The position numbers were made by a program, and so were the translations under genes. Below the pieces are notes generated by a model. That model had not been told where the DNA came from and ran no database searches. It saw nothing but the letters and a program-made list of their open reading frames with translations. Positions 7,481 through 14,580 of a stretch of DNA of 14,789 nucleotides are shown here, piece after piece. The first letter of the stretch is position 1. Each line of letters opens with the position of its first letter. Source of the DNA: Candidatus Calditenuaceae archaeon JGI OTU-3 (GTDB taxonomy: Archaea > Thermoproteota > Nitrososphaeria_A > Caldarchaeales > Calditenuaceae); NCBI GenBank assembly GCA_000494185.1, contig AWOC01000024.1:1-14789 (forward strand), given 5' to 3'.

Positions 7481-7656
7481 GGGCGCCTTTCGGGGAGGCC
7501 ACGCATGGGTGTGTTAGACCCCTAGGCCCCACACCCACCATGCGTCCTCTCCAACACCTTTGCCCACGGTCTCCCGATGGGTCCACGGTGCTGGAGATTT
7601 CCCCGCGGCACTTGGTTTCCCAAGTGTCGCCGGGAATTCCCCTGTCCCGGGCGCCC
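7481..7656 (-). ncRNA. Candidate structured non-coding RNA, about 176 nt, family unknown
   Basis: The stretch between two gene ends folds almost completely. The ends pair over 7 bp (7650-7656 with 7481-7487). Inside are a small hairpin (7646-7649 with 7631-7634), a perfect 7-bp hairpin with a GAAA loop (7620-7626 with 7609-7615, loop 7616-7619), and a 5-bp helix (7601-7605 with 7491-7495). That helix encloses two long hairpins. One is 11 bp (7587-7597 with 7548-7558), topped by a second stem with a GAGA loop (7570-7573). The other is 6 + 7 bp (7540-7545 with 7501-7506, and 7530-7536 with 7507-7513). Strand choice: both tetraloops are GNRA only on the minus strand, and one pair in the 11-bp helix is G-U there but A-C on plus. 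A TATA box lies 24 bases before 7656, and TTTT follows shortly after 7481. There are no C/D boxes, RNase P or SRP core motifs. Confidence 0.7.
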
Positions 7657-7676
7657 ACTTAGTAGCGTATCGGCTG

Positions 7677-7684
7677 GTATATAA
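7677..7684 (-). promoter_or_regulatory. TATA box for the structured RNA
   Basis: Minus-strand CTTATATA is the most canonical TATA box in the window. Its centre is about 24 bases upstream of 7656, the first base of the closing helix, which matches normal archaeal spacing to a transcription start. It lies downstream of the molybdo-enzyme stop codon at 7728, so it is a separate promoter. Confidence 0.65.
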
Positions 7685-7727
7685 GTTTTCTTAATAATGA
7701 TTTTTAAACAATACGGCGGTAATACGC

Positions 7728-10010
7728 TCATCCTTGGCGGTTGGCGTTGACTAGGGACCAGACACCGAAGGGGGTTAGAGGCGTCTTATCCACTCTTATT
7801 CCTAGCGGTGCCAGGGCGTCCTCAACCGCGTTTGCGACGGCTTGGGCGAGGCCGATCGTCGCCGCCTCTCCCACGCCTTTCGCTCCTATGGGGTTAGGGG
7901 CGGGAGTCTCGGTCCTATCGACGACGATATCTGGTATCTCGACCGCGGTCGGGAAAAGATAGTCGCCGAAGTTTGACGTGAGCAAGTTTCCTGACTGGTC
8001 ATAGACAGCCTCCTCATATAGAGCTTGGGCTAGGGCCTGGACAGCTCCTCCCAAGATCTGTCCCTCAACGAGAAGCGGGTTAACAACCCTCCCACAGTCG
8101 TCGACTAGAACGAGCTTCTTCACATCTACACGTCCTGTCTCCCTATCGACCTCAACGACAGCTACGTGGGTCCCGAAGGGGTATGTGAGGGTTGGGGTAT
8201 AGGAGGTTGAAGCTGTGAGTCCATACTCGAATCCCTGGGGCAGCCTAGACGGGTCGTAGGCTAGCGCCGCAACCTCTTTGATCGTGACCCCCTTGTCTGG
8301 CGCTCCCTTAACGAGTATACGTCCTTCACTTATCTCGAGGTCTTCGGGCCTGGCCTCAAGCATATGGGCTGCTAGGCGGAGAAGCTTTTCTCTGACAATC
8401 TTTGCCGCCGTAAGTATCGCGTTCCCTCCCGAAGCGAGTGTCCAGCTCCCCGCGGTTCCCGGGCCCCAGCCCACCAGGTTAGTATCACCAAAGATAACAT
8501 CAACGCTTTCCATGTCGACCCCGAGTGTGTCGGCAGCTATCTGTGCGAAGGCTGTCCCCTCACCCTGGCCGTGCGGCAAGGTGCCTGATATGACCCTGAC
8601 GCGCCCATCACGCTCAACACTCACTATGGCCGTCGTGGGAGCAAAGTTGCACACCTCGATATAGCTCGAGATTCCTATCCCAAGCAGTCTACCCTGCCTC
8701 CTCAGCTCCTCCTGCCTCTCCCGAAGCTCACGATACCCAATTAGTTCTAAAGCCTTGTTAAGGGCTCCTTCATAGTTTCCCGAGTCATAGGTGTGGCCTG
8801 TGATCGTTTTGTACGGGAACTCGTCGGGTCTTATGAAGTTGCGTCTCCTTATCTCGGCCGGGTCCATTCCGAGCTCGCGGGCAGCTCTCTCTATCGTCCT
8901 CTCTATGATGTATGATGCCTCCGGCCTCCCGGCTCCGCGGTAGGCTGCGGTCGGCACCTTGTTCGTGAAGACGCCAGTAACCTCAGCCTCCAGGGCCCTA
9001 ATCTTGTAGCAGCCCGGCAGCATACCTACGATACCCTGAGGAACTTGGATCGTCGAGAAGTATGGATAAGCGCCGAGGTCCGTCACTATCCTAGCCCTAA
9101 GCCCGAGCAGCGTACCGTCATTCTTAAGCGCGGCCTGGACCCAAGCCATACTCCCCCTGCCATGCGTCGTCGCGTGGAAATTCTCGGTCCGGCTCTCAAT
9201 CCACTTTACGGGCCTCTTAACCTGCTTAGCGAGCAGCGGGACAGCCAGATCCTCCGGGTAGTGGGCGATCTTGGAGCCAAAGGCGCCTCCAATGTCGGGT
9301 GAGAGGATCTGTATCTTCGACTCGGGGAGGCCGAGCGCCTCAGCCGTCCAAGACCGATAGTCAAACGGGAACTGGTTCACGGACCATATTCTCAGGTTTC
9401 CGAGACCTTCGTCGTAGTAGGCGATCACCCCCCTGCACTCCATGGCGAGCGGGACAAGCCTCTGAATCCTCAGCTCTACATTAATCACCCGATCAGCCTC
9501 CCTGAAAACTGCCTCGACGTCACCGTAAACCCTCTTCATGGTGAAGCATACGTTTCCGGGGAACCCGTCGTGTATTACAGGTGCCTCAGGCTTGGAGGCT
9601 TCAAGCGGGTCGACGACTGGGGGCAGAGGCTCGTACTCGACTTTCACCGCGTCTGCTGCGTCCCGGGCGAGGTATGGGTCAATCGCCAAGACTACCGCTA
9701 CCGGCTCACCGACAAACCTCACCTTGCCCTCAGCAAAAGGCTTCACCACGATTCCACCTCTTTCCGGCGTATCTATGTGGAGACCACCACACATCTTGTT
9801 CAGCTCGCTACCGACGAAGGCTGCCATAGCGCCGCTCGACAAAGCCTCTGACACATCTATGCTCAGAATTTTTGCGTGGGCATAGGGGCTCCTGACGAAC
9901 GCTGCGTAAAGCATACCGGGCAGGTCTATATCTTCGATGAAACGGCCGCGCCCCGTAATTAAACGCGGGTCCTCCTTTCTATGGACCGGCCTACCGACGT
10001 AACGCTGCAC
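7728..10010 (-). CDS. Molybdopterin-binding large subunit of an aldehyde oxidoreductase (xanthine oxidase family)
   Basis: The catalytic subunit of a molybdenum hydroxylase, which oxidises aldehydes or heterocycles with water as oxygen source. The N-terminus shows the family opening (YVGRPVHRKEDPRLITGRG) and the hammerhead domain (to about residue 130). The cofactor-binding region has GGAFGSK (about 241-247), AYRGAGRPEA (about 356-365), GQGEGTAFAQ and the C-terminal GVGE with the catalytic glutamate (near 715). The AYRGAGR loop is that of form II enzymes; true CO dehydrogenase has AYxCSFR. About 760 residues is normal length. A TTG at 10028 is possible, but it is too close to the TATA box at 10034-10041, so I prefer the GTG at 10010, 27 bases downstream of it. 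The FAD subunit and the 2Fe-2S subunit are not in the window. Glyceraldehyde or another aldehyde is a reasonable but unproven substrate. Confidence 0.92.
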   Translation of the reverse strand: MQRYVGRPVHRKEDPRLITGRGRFIEDIDLPGMLYAAFVRSPYAHAKILSIDVSEALSSGAMAAFVGSELNKMCGGLHIDTPERGGIVVKPFAEGKVRFVGEPVAVVLAIDPYLARDAADAVKVEYEPLPPVVDPLEASKPEAPVIHDGFPGNVCFTMKRVYGDVEAVFREADRVINVELRIQRLVPLAMECRGVIAYYDEGLGNLRIWSVNQFPFDYRSWTAEALGLPESKIQILSPDIGGAFGSKIAHYPEDLAVPLLAKQVKRPVKWIESRTENFHATTHGRGSMAWVQAALKNDGTLLGLRARIVTDLGAYPYFSTIQVPQGIVGMLPGCYKIRALEAEVTGVFTNKVPTAAYRGAGRPEASYIIERTIERAARELGMDPAEIRRRNFIRPDEFPYKTITGHTYDSGNYEGALNKALELIGYRELRERQEELRRQGRLLGIGISSYIEVCNFAPTTAIVSVERDGRVRVISGTLPHGQGEGTAFAQIAADTLGVDMESVDVIFGDTNLVGWGPGTAGSWTLASGGNAILTAAKIVREKLLRLAAHMLEARPEDLEISEGRILVKGAPDKGVTIKEVAALAYDPSRLPQGFEYGLTASTSYTPTLTYPFGTHVAVVEVDRETGRVDVKKLVLVDDCGRVVNPLLVEGQILGGAVQALAQALYEEAVYDQSGNLLTSNFGDYLFPTAVEIPDIVVDRTETPAPNPIGAKGVGEAATIGLAQAVANAVEDALAPLGIRVDKTPLTPFGVWSLVNANRQG

Positions 10011-10033
10011 AACTGATAGTCCTTCCAAACCTC

Positions 10034-10041
10034 TTTAAAAA
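10034..10041 (-). promoter_or_regulatory. TATA box for the molybdo-enzyme gene
   Basis: Minus-strand TTTTTAAA is centred about 27 bases before the GTG at 10010, implying a leaderless transcript and deciding the start codon. Confidence 0.6.
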
Positions 10042-10242
10042 CAATGCTGCAAAATCTAGGAGCCGACCTCGAGCTTTTGTTAATCTCCCTGCACAGTGGC
10101 TTCTGCGCTCAACCCTTCCCTGATGACTGGGATTTTTAAGCCATTCTTCGATCATTTGAACAATCGTCTAATCACGGTATTTATATCGGCCGCCTCGACA
10201 AATCACCCTTAAATATGGCCCATAATGTAATCCCGCAAGAAA
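10042..10242 (+). promoter_or_regulatory. Upstream region of glnA with tandem TATA-like boxes
   Basis: No convincing gene is seen here. Several A/T-rich boxes point toward glnA: ATTTTTAAG (10131-10139), GTATTTATATC (10178-10188) and CTTAAATATGG (10208-10218). The second is the best match to an archaeal TATA box. An imperfect inverted repeat (CGAT, 10 bases, ATCG; 10149-10166) lies just upstream of it and could be an operator. The gap between the molybdo-enzyme start and glnA is 370 bases, unusually long for this compact window, which fits regulated nitrogen assimilation. Confidence 0.4.
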
Positions 10243-10374
10243 ATGAGTGGAGCACCAACTCAGTTAAGTATGGAAGACCCGTTAAATAGACGAGGATTGT
10301 CGCCATATGCAGTCGAAATGGATGCCACAGCCAGCAGGCTCTCCGCCGCTCCATGCGTGGGTGGGAGGTGTTAG
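10243..10374 (+). CDS. Possible 43-residue small ORF or leader peptide before glnA
   Basis: An ATG at 10243 opens a 43-codon frame (MSGAPTQLSMEDPLNRRGL and onward, ending PCVGGRC) whose stop lies six bases before the glnA ATG. A TATA-like box at 10208-10218 is 30 bases upstream, as for other leaderless first genes here. The Shine-Dalgarno site of glnA lies inside its last codons, which would allow translational coupling. Against it, a different 24-codon frame (10215-10289) also fits a TATA box at 10178-10188, the peptide has no recognisable family, and ORFs of this size arise by chance. No function is proposed. Confidence 0.3.
   Translation: MSGAPTQLSMEDPLNRRGLSPYAVEMDATASRLSAAPCVGGRC
10364..10370 (+). 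promoter_or_regulatory. Strong Shine-Dalgarno site of glnA
   Basis: GGAGGTG is a full match to the archaeal anti-Shine-Dalgarno sequence, ten bases before the ATG at 10381. It shows that glnA is read from a leadered message and confirms the start. Confidence 0.75.
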
Positions 10375-10380
10375 GAAAAG

Positions 10381-11892
10381 ATGCCCTTTATTGCTGAGGA
10401 TGGAAAGTTTAAGCCGCTTAAAATGACCATAGACCAGGTTCTAGAGAGGATAAAGAGGGATGGGGTAAAGTACATCGATCTACAATTCACGGACGTTCCC
10501 GGGAGGCTACAACACGTAACCATCCCCGCCCGATTCCTTGATGAAGACGCCTTCAAGTCTGGCGTCCCAAAGCTTGACGGCTCCTCGATAAGGGGCTTTG
10601 CCGAGATCCATGAATCAGACATGGTTCTATACCCTGACCCATCGACATACGGCCTTGTCCCTTGGATACCTGACCATGTCAAGACTGCACGCATGCTCTG
10701 TAACGTAGGTTGGGGGATGAGTAGGGGCAGGTTCGAGAAGGATCCCCGCTACGTTGCGCAGAGGGCTGAGATGTATGCGGCTGAGCTTGGCTACCACCTC
10801 TCCTACTGGGGGCCCGAGGTCGAGTTCTTCGTCTTCGACAGCGTCTCTTGGGACGTCATGAACCCTTTCCGGGGGCAATCATACAGCATCGAGTCTAGAG
10901 AGGCTGCGTGGAGTCATGGGGGCCGGAACTACCCAATCAGGTTCAAGGAGGGCTATTACCCCGTGCCGCCGCACGACACCTTAATGATCTTTAGAAGCGA
11001 GTGCGTAGAGATCCTTGCTGAATACTTCAATATTCCGTGCGACGCTCATCATCACGAAGTCGCGACAGCTGGACAATGTGAAATAGACATGTACAGGGAT
11101 ACGCTAACAAACATGGGCGACAACGTGATGACTTACAAGTTTGTCGTAAAGAACCTGGCCGCCAAGAACGGTATGATTGCCACCTTCATGCCAAAGCCCA
11201 TATTTGGGGACAACGCCTCAGGAATGCACACCCACGTGAGCCTATGGAGGTATAACGGTAAGTCGAACCCAGGACACACAGTCTTAGAGCCGTCTTACTA
11301 CGAGAACCTATTCTATGACCCGGACGATGAGTATGCCGAGCTCAGCCAGCTCGGAAGGTACTTCGGTGGGGGTCTGATGGAGCACAGTAGGGCGCTCTGC
11401 GCGATAGTCGCCCCGACGGTCAACAGTTACAGAAGACTCGTCCCCGGATACGAGGCTCCCGTCTTCATCGCCTGGAGCAGAAGCAACAGGTCGGCCAACA
11501 TAAGGATACCTGTCTACCACAAGGGCCCCTCGGGGGCAGCTAAGAAGAGGATAGAGTTTAGAACGCCGGACCCATCATGCAACCCATATCTATGCTTCGC
11601 AGCGATGATGGCCGCGGGGCTGGATGGAATCAAAAAGAAGATAGACATGGGGGGCCCAGTCGACGAGGACATATACAAGCTCACTCCTGAGAAGAGGAGG
11701 CAGCTTGGCATAAGAGAGCTTCCCGGCAGTTTGAAGGAAGCGATAGAGGAGCTTGAGTCTGACAACGAGTTCCTGCGACCGATATTCACGAGGGAGCTGA
11801 TAGACACCATCATAGAGAACGGTCTCCGCGAATACACGCAGGTCGCGGCCAGGCCTCATCCCTACGAGTTCTACCTCTACTTCGACATCTAG
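10381..11892 (+). CDS. glnA: Glutamine synthetase type I
   Basis: Joins ammonia to glutamate with ATP, the main route of nitrogen assimilation, as a cytoplasmic dodecamer. The N-terminal beta-grasp domain shows [16 protein letters not shown] (residues 31-46) and the DGSSIRGF loop (66-73). Catalytic-domain landmarks are GPEVEFF (144-150, metal-binding glutamates), [14 protein letters not shown] (223-236), [12 protein letters not shown] (278-289) and [15 protein letters not shown] near residue 395. A tyrosine (DIYKLTPE) sits where bacterial GSI-beta enzymes are adenylylated, but no adenylyltransferase is seen and archaeal enzymes are usually not so modified. At 503 residues it is somewhat longer than the common 440-470. 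It is preceded by a long regulatory region and a strong ribosome-binding site, and no GlnK/PII gene is adjacent. Confidence 0.96.
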   Translation: MPFIAEDGKFKPLKMTIDQVLERIKRDGVKYIDLQFTDVPGRLQHVTIPARFLDEDAFKSGVPKLDGSSIRGFAEIHESDMVLYPDPSTYGLVPWIPDHVKTARMLCNVGWGMSRGRFEKDPRYVAQRAEMYAAELGYHLSYWGPEVEFFVFDSVSWDVMNPFRGQSYSIESREAAWSHGGRNYPIRFKEGYYPVPPHDTLMIFRSECVEILAEYFNIPCDAHHHEVATAGQCEIDMYRDTLTNMGDNVMTYKFVVKNLAAKNGMIATFMPKPIFGDNASGMHTHVSLWRYNGKSNPGHTVLEPSYYENLFYDPDDEYAELSQLGRYFGGGLMEHSRALCAIVAPTVNSYRRLVPGYEAPVFIAWSRSNRSANIRIPVYHKGPSGAAKKRIEFRTPDPSCNPYLCFAAMMAAGLDGIKKKIDMGGPVDEDIYKLTPEKRRQLGIRELPGSLKEAIEELESDNEFLRPIFTRELIDTIIENGLREYTQVAARPHPYEFYLYFDI

Positions 11893-11919
11893 CAGTACAG
11901 ATTTAGCAAACGTATGAGA

Positions 11920-12103
11920 TTATTTTGGCAGAGCTACGCGCTTAGTTGGAGTCAGAGACTCCCCATCCAGGATGACGAAGCAGTTTCTCGAGTCGATGGC
12001 CTGCCGGAGAGCGCGGAGGATGACCTCGGGGCACAAGAACACGATCTAACAGAGCGTGAACCTCGGCATAGCTTACCTCCCCCACTCCCTCATCGACCCA
12101 CAC
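11920..12103 (-). pseudogene. Frameshifted 3' remnant of an unidentified gene
   Basis: Two minus-strand frames join into one protein-like reading. From 12103 the codons read VWVDEGVGEVSYAEVHALLD and then RVLVP. Removing one base from the CCCC run at 12028-12031 continues with EVILRALRQAIDSRNCFVIL, DGESLTPTKRVALPK and a TAA at 11920-11922. The joined text has good codon use and an amphipathic helix followed by strands, like the end of a winged-helix domain. A weak resemblance to the C-terminus of ESCRT-II Vps25 is noted but unproven. The first frame is continuous with the GH172 frame past its TAG stop, which suggests that a foreign segment was joined to a host gene here. A sequencing error in the C run is possible. 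Confidence 0.4.
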
Positions 12104-13153
12104 CTACCTAGGGCGCCTCTCCTTCGCGGTCGGTAAGGGCGGGAACTGGGCGTGTGGCTCAGTCTGGTACCAGTAAGCCACCGACGCGATGTCATCAGTT
12201 AGGGGTTGGAACTTGCCGTTTGGATACCAACCGAGGGCTTGAATCGTCACTTTCAAGTCTCTTCGGAAGCGAATTGGGTCGTAGATGTGGAAGCGGTATA
12301 GACAGTGTCTCGGGACTTCGCCAGGGTCGGCTTTTCTGAATGGATAACCGAGAAAAGCCGTTGAATAGGTTTTGCCGCCGAAGCACCATGCCCCGCCGAC
12401 ATAATCTTCTGTACCCGTCCCACAGATCGTCGGGAACTCGGTGTCGCCGTCAATGTAGAACTTGACCTCGCCCTCGCCCCACCAACCGTTTGAAAGCTGC
12501 GTCCAAGCAAGGAAAGTCCCGATATAGTGACCGCGTCCCTTAACTCCATCTAAAATCGTATGCTCAGGTCGTTCGCGGGTTGTCATCGAGCGGCGCCATT
12601 GAGCGTGAAAGTAGCCGATAGAGTCGGGCATATCTGGAACGAGGGCATAAGTGATCTGGTAGAAAAAGCCGTGAATATCTCCCTCGCTCTGGTTCTCAAT
12701 AGTGATGAGCGCCCGCCTCCGGAAAGGCATCGGGAAGTAGCAATTGAAACCGCCGACAGGGTTAACGACGATTGGCAGGGCGTTAACCTCGTATCGCAAT
12801 CCATGTCCGTTGCAGAAGAAATCGCCCAGCGGGACCTCGACGGAAGGCGTTCCCTCGCCGTCCCAACGCATTTGTAGGACGCAGTCGCGATAGGCTTTCT
12901 CGTTGACGGTGATCCAAATATGCTGTATGATGCCGCATCCTTCGATGTCTGCAAGAGTCACAGTTTCGCCCGACTTTAAGGTGATACATGGACGGACCTT
13001 CCAACCGCGTCCCAACTCAGAAGCGGGGCTGTCAGGCGTCGGTTCAGCTTTTGCTCCGCCACCTTTCTCACCCGTCGGGTTCTCAGCAGAGATAGAGCGA
13101 GTCTCCGCATCAAGCAAAAGTGGCAAACTACCTAAGCCAAAACAGAACCTCAT
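12104..13153 (-). CDS. GH172 (DUF2961) family glycoside hydrolase-like protein
   Basis: A 349-residue protein of the DUF2961 family, classified as GH172, whose known members act on fructofuranosides or arabinan-type glycans. Visible landmarks are AETRSISAENPTGEKGGG near the N-terminus, GCGIIQHIWIT, the metal- or sugar-site region VPLGDFFCNGHG, then WWGEGEVKFYIDGD (about 224-237) and GTGTEDYVGGAW (about 245-256). The acidic residues in GEGE and GTEDY are candidates for the catalytic pair. The end QTEPHAQFPPLP is typical, so the gene looks complete. I chose the ATG at 13153 because GGAGG (13159-13163) lies five bases before it; GTGs at 13165 and 13168 are less likely. No signal peptide is seen. 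Arginine codons are mostly CGC/CGA rather than AGG/AGA as in the neighbours, pointing to transfer, perhaps from a hot-spring bacterium. Confidence 0.85.
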   Translation of the reverse strand: MRFCFGLGSLPLLLDAETRSISAENPTGEKGGGAKAEPTPDSPASELGRGWKVRPCITLKSGETVTLADIEGCGIIQHIWITVNEKAYRDCVLQMRWDGEGTPSVEVPLGDFFCNGHGLRYEVNALPIVVNPVGGFNCYFPMPFRRRALITIENQSEGDIHGFFYQITYALVPDMPDSIGYFHAQWRRSMTTRERPEHTILDGVKGRGHYIGTFLAWTQLSNGWWGEGEVKFYIDGDTEFPTICGTGTEDYVGGAWCFGGKTYSTAFLGYPFRKADPGEVPRHCLYRFHIYDPIRFRRDLKVTIQALGWYPNGKFQPLTDDIASVAYWYQTEPHAQFPPLPTAKERRPR

Positions 13154-13389
13154 CAACGCCTCCACCACTGACCACCTCGCCTAAAGATTCTGTGAACACC
13201 GCTAAAAGTTTTGGCTCCAAAAGCCAGTAAGCCTTCCCATCACTAGGAAAAAACATCATGCACGGTCCTCAGTAAGGGTTAAGGTGATGGTGGAATGGGC
13301 GTGGCGGAAAAAGGTTTCTGCTTGCCTGCGGAGAGGTGGGGAAAGTCATGGAAGGACTCAAGTCGGATGTCTGTACAGCTTTGTTTAGT
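13154..13389. other. Gene-poor stretch with a chance-level 33-codon ORF
   Basis: No recognisable gene. A plus-strand frame at 13287-13388 (MVEWAWRKKVSACLRRGGES and onward, 33 codons) opens with AAGGTG before its ATG and ends two bases before the dehydrogenase stop codon. It has no known family and may be a fragment that came with the GH172 gene. TTTTGGCTCCAAAA (13209-13222) is a short perfect palindrome of unknown meaning. A TATA-like CTTTAG (minus strand, 13180-13185) lies about 30 bases before the GH172 start. Confidence 0.35.
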
Positions 13390-14394
13390 TTACGGTGTCA
13401 GTACCGCTCTTCCTATAATTTCCCCTTTTTTGAGTTTTGTTAGAACTTGTTCTGCCTCGTTGAGTTTGTACGTTACGTATTTTACCTTTATCTTCCCGGT
13501 CGAGGCTATTTTCAGCGTCTCTTTCATGTCCTGTCTTGAACCTATTACGCTCGGCACGATTTTTACCTCTTCTGGGAAAATAACTTCCACCCGCCCTAGG
13601 ACTGCCATGAGTATCGTCCCTCCACGCTTTACTATCCTCGTTGCCTGGTCGACGGCTTTTTGGGACGGTGCATGAACCATCACAACATCAAATTTTCCAT
13701 TATTTTTAACGAAATCTTCAACCTCTTCTGAAAGTAGTGCGTGTTCCGCTCCAAGCTCCCTCGCCAAGCTTAGTTGGGCCTCCGCCCTATCCACGGCGAC
13801 TATTTCTGCTCCGGCAAGTCTCGCAAACTGTAGGCTCATGTGTCCAACCCCTCCCACTCCTATTATTGCAACTTTCTGCCCTAACCTTATCCCAGCCCTC
13901 CTCACAGCGCGGTATGCTGTTACTCCTGGACAGAATAGTGGTGCAGCCTCCTCAAAACCTATGTTGTCTGGAAGCTTGTATATGAAATCGTGCGGCGCGA
14001 CAATGTACTCCGCATAACCCCCATCGACACTCTCACCTGTAGTCTTTCGCTCGAGGCAAAGATTTTCGTTTCCAGTCAAACAATACTCACATGTCCTACA
14101 GCTCTCGTACAACACTTGCACACCGACCCTTTCACCGCGCTCAAAGCCCCTAACATCTCTCCCGACCTCCTCAACGACGCCAGCAATCTCATGTCCAGGA
14201 ATAATCGGCAACTTTGCCGGTATGCCGAAAACCTTGAACTCACCCTCTATCATGTGTAGGTTAGAATGGCATACGCCGCAAGCCTTATTCCTGATAAGCA
14301 CCTGACTATCCCCCGGCCTGGGGTCGGGGACGTCATCATAGCTCATAACGCCACTTTCAATATCCCCAACGCGAGTACACAGATACGCCCTCAT
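13390..14394 (-). CDS. Zinc-dependent alcohol dehydrogenase (MDR family)
   Basis: A 334-residue NAD-dependent medium-chain dehydrogenase that interconverts alcohols and aldehydes in the cytoplasm. Catalytic zinc ligands are C39 (ACGVCHS), H68 (GHEIAG) and C155 (LFCPG). Structural zinc ligands are C99, C102, C105 and C113 (CRTCEYCLTGNENLC). The Rossmann motif is GVGGVG (179-184), and D202 at the end of the second strand favours NAD over NADP. Length and order match bacterial and archaeal AdhP-like enzymes. The gene is richer in A and T than the left part of the window, with many AAA and ATA-type codons toward its C-terminus, which may reflect transfer. Its message may start from the A/T-rich ACATAACATAATAG (14418-14431), about 30 bases before the ATG. 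It is monocistronic, with no aldehyde-handling partner next to it. Confidence 0.93.
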   Translation of the reverse strand: MRAYLCTRVGDIESGVMSYDDVPDPRPGDSQVLIRNKACGVCHSNLHMIEGEFKVFGIPAKLPIIPGHEIAGVVEEVGRDVRGFERGERVGVQVLYESCRTCEYCLTGNENLCLERKTTGESVDGGYAEYIVAPHDFIYKLPDNIGFEEAAPLFCPGVTAYRAVRRAGIRLGQKVAIIGVGGVGHMSLQFARLAGAEIVAVDRAEAQLSLARELGAEHALLSEEVEDFVKNNGKFDVVMVHAPSQKAVDQATRIVKRGGTILMAVLGRVEVIFPEEVKIVPSVIGSRQDMKETLKIASTGKIKVKYVTYKLNEAEQVLTKLKKGEIIGRAVLTP

Positions 14395-14549
14395 GCCATT
14401 ATCAATAAACTCCCCCTATTATGTTATGTAAAAATTTTCTGAAGCGTTATTAAATCCGTGAGTAGTCATTTCCTTCCGACATTTAAGGGGACCATGGGAG
14501 TGACAGAGATGGCCCAAAGTTAACAGAGCCCAGTTGATGATGCGAAGAA

Positions 14550-14558
14550 TCTAAAAGG
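14550..14558 (+). promoter_or_regulatory. TATA-like box for the right-edge membrane protein
   Basis: TCTAAAAGG is centred about 27 bases before the GTG at 14581, again leaderless spacing. The rest of the gap 14395-14549 shows only A/T-rich promoter-like sequence and no gene. Confidence 0.5.
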
Positions 14559-14580
14559 ATCAACTTACGTTAATCTATAC

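Noticed and set aside
7481..7656. RNase P RNA, SRP RNA, 5S rRNA or an intron-containing tRNA as identity of the structured RNA
   Set aside because: GGGGAAAUCUCC only loosely resembles the RNase P core GAGGAAAGUCC and the ACAGAA element is absent. No SRP helix 8 motif is present. The 7-bp closing helix recalls a tRNA acceptor stem, but there is no T arm (UUCRA) before the 3' strand. Size and layout do not fit 5S rRNA.
7481..7656. Miniature transposon ending in GGGCGCC inverted repeats
   Set aside because: The terminal repeats are only 7 bp, no target duplication is visible, and internal helices with GNRA loops and a TATA box fit an RNA gene better.
7728..10010. Aerobic CO dehydrogenase large subunit (coxL)
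   Set aside because: The active-site loop is AYRGAGR, not the AYxCSFR of true CO dehydrogenase, and no coxS or coxM is adjacent.
10044..10139. 31-codon ORF in the molybdo-enzyme/glnA gap
   Set aside because: No promoter at suitable spacing, no ribosome-binding site and no family; expected by chance.
10149..10166. Operator-like inverted repeat CGAT(10)ATCG upstream of glnA
   Set aside because: The arms are only four bases long; too weak to call a binding site by itself.
10215..10289. 24-codon ORF (MAHNVIPQENEWSTNSVKYG and onward) before glnA
   Set aside because: It has a good TATA box 31 bases upstream but overlaps the 43-codon frame in another phase and ends 91 bases before glnA. There is no independent support, so only the coupled frame is listed.
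11914..12111. 65-codon plus-strand ORF after glnA
   Set aside because: Low-complexity, Pro/His-rich ending with no start signal; the minus-strand frames over the same bases look far more protein-like.
13295..13675. 126-codon plus-strand ORF across the dehydrogenase end
   Set aside because: Most of it is the antisense shadow of the alcohol dehydrogenase.
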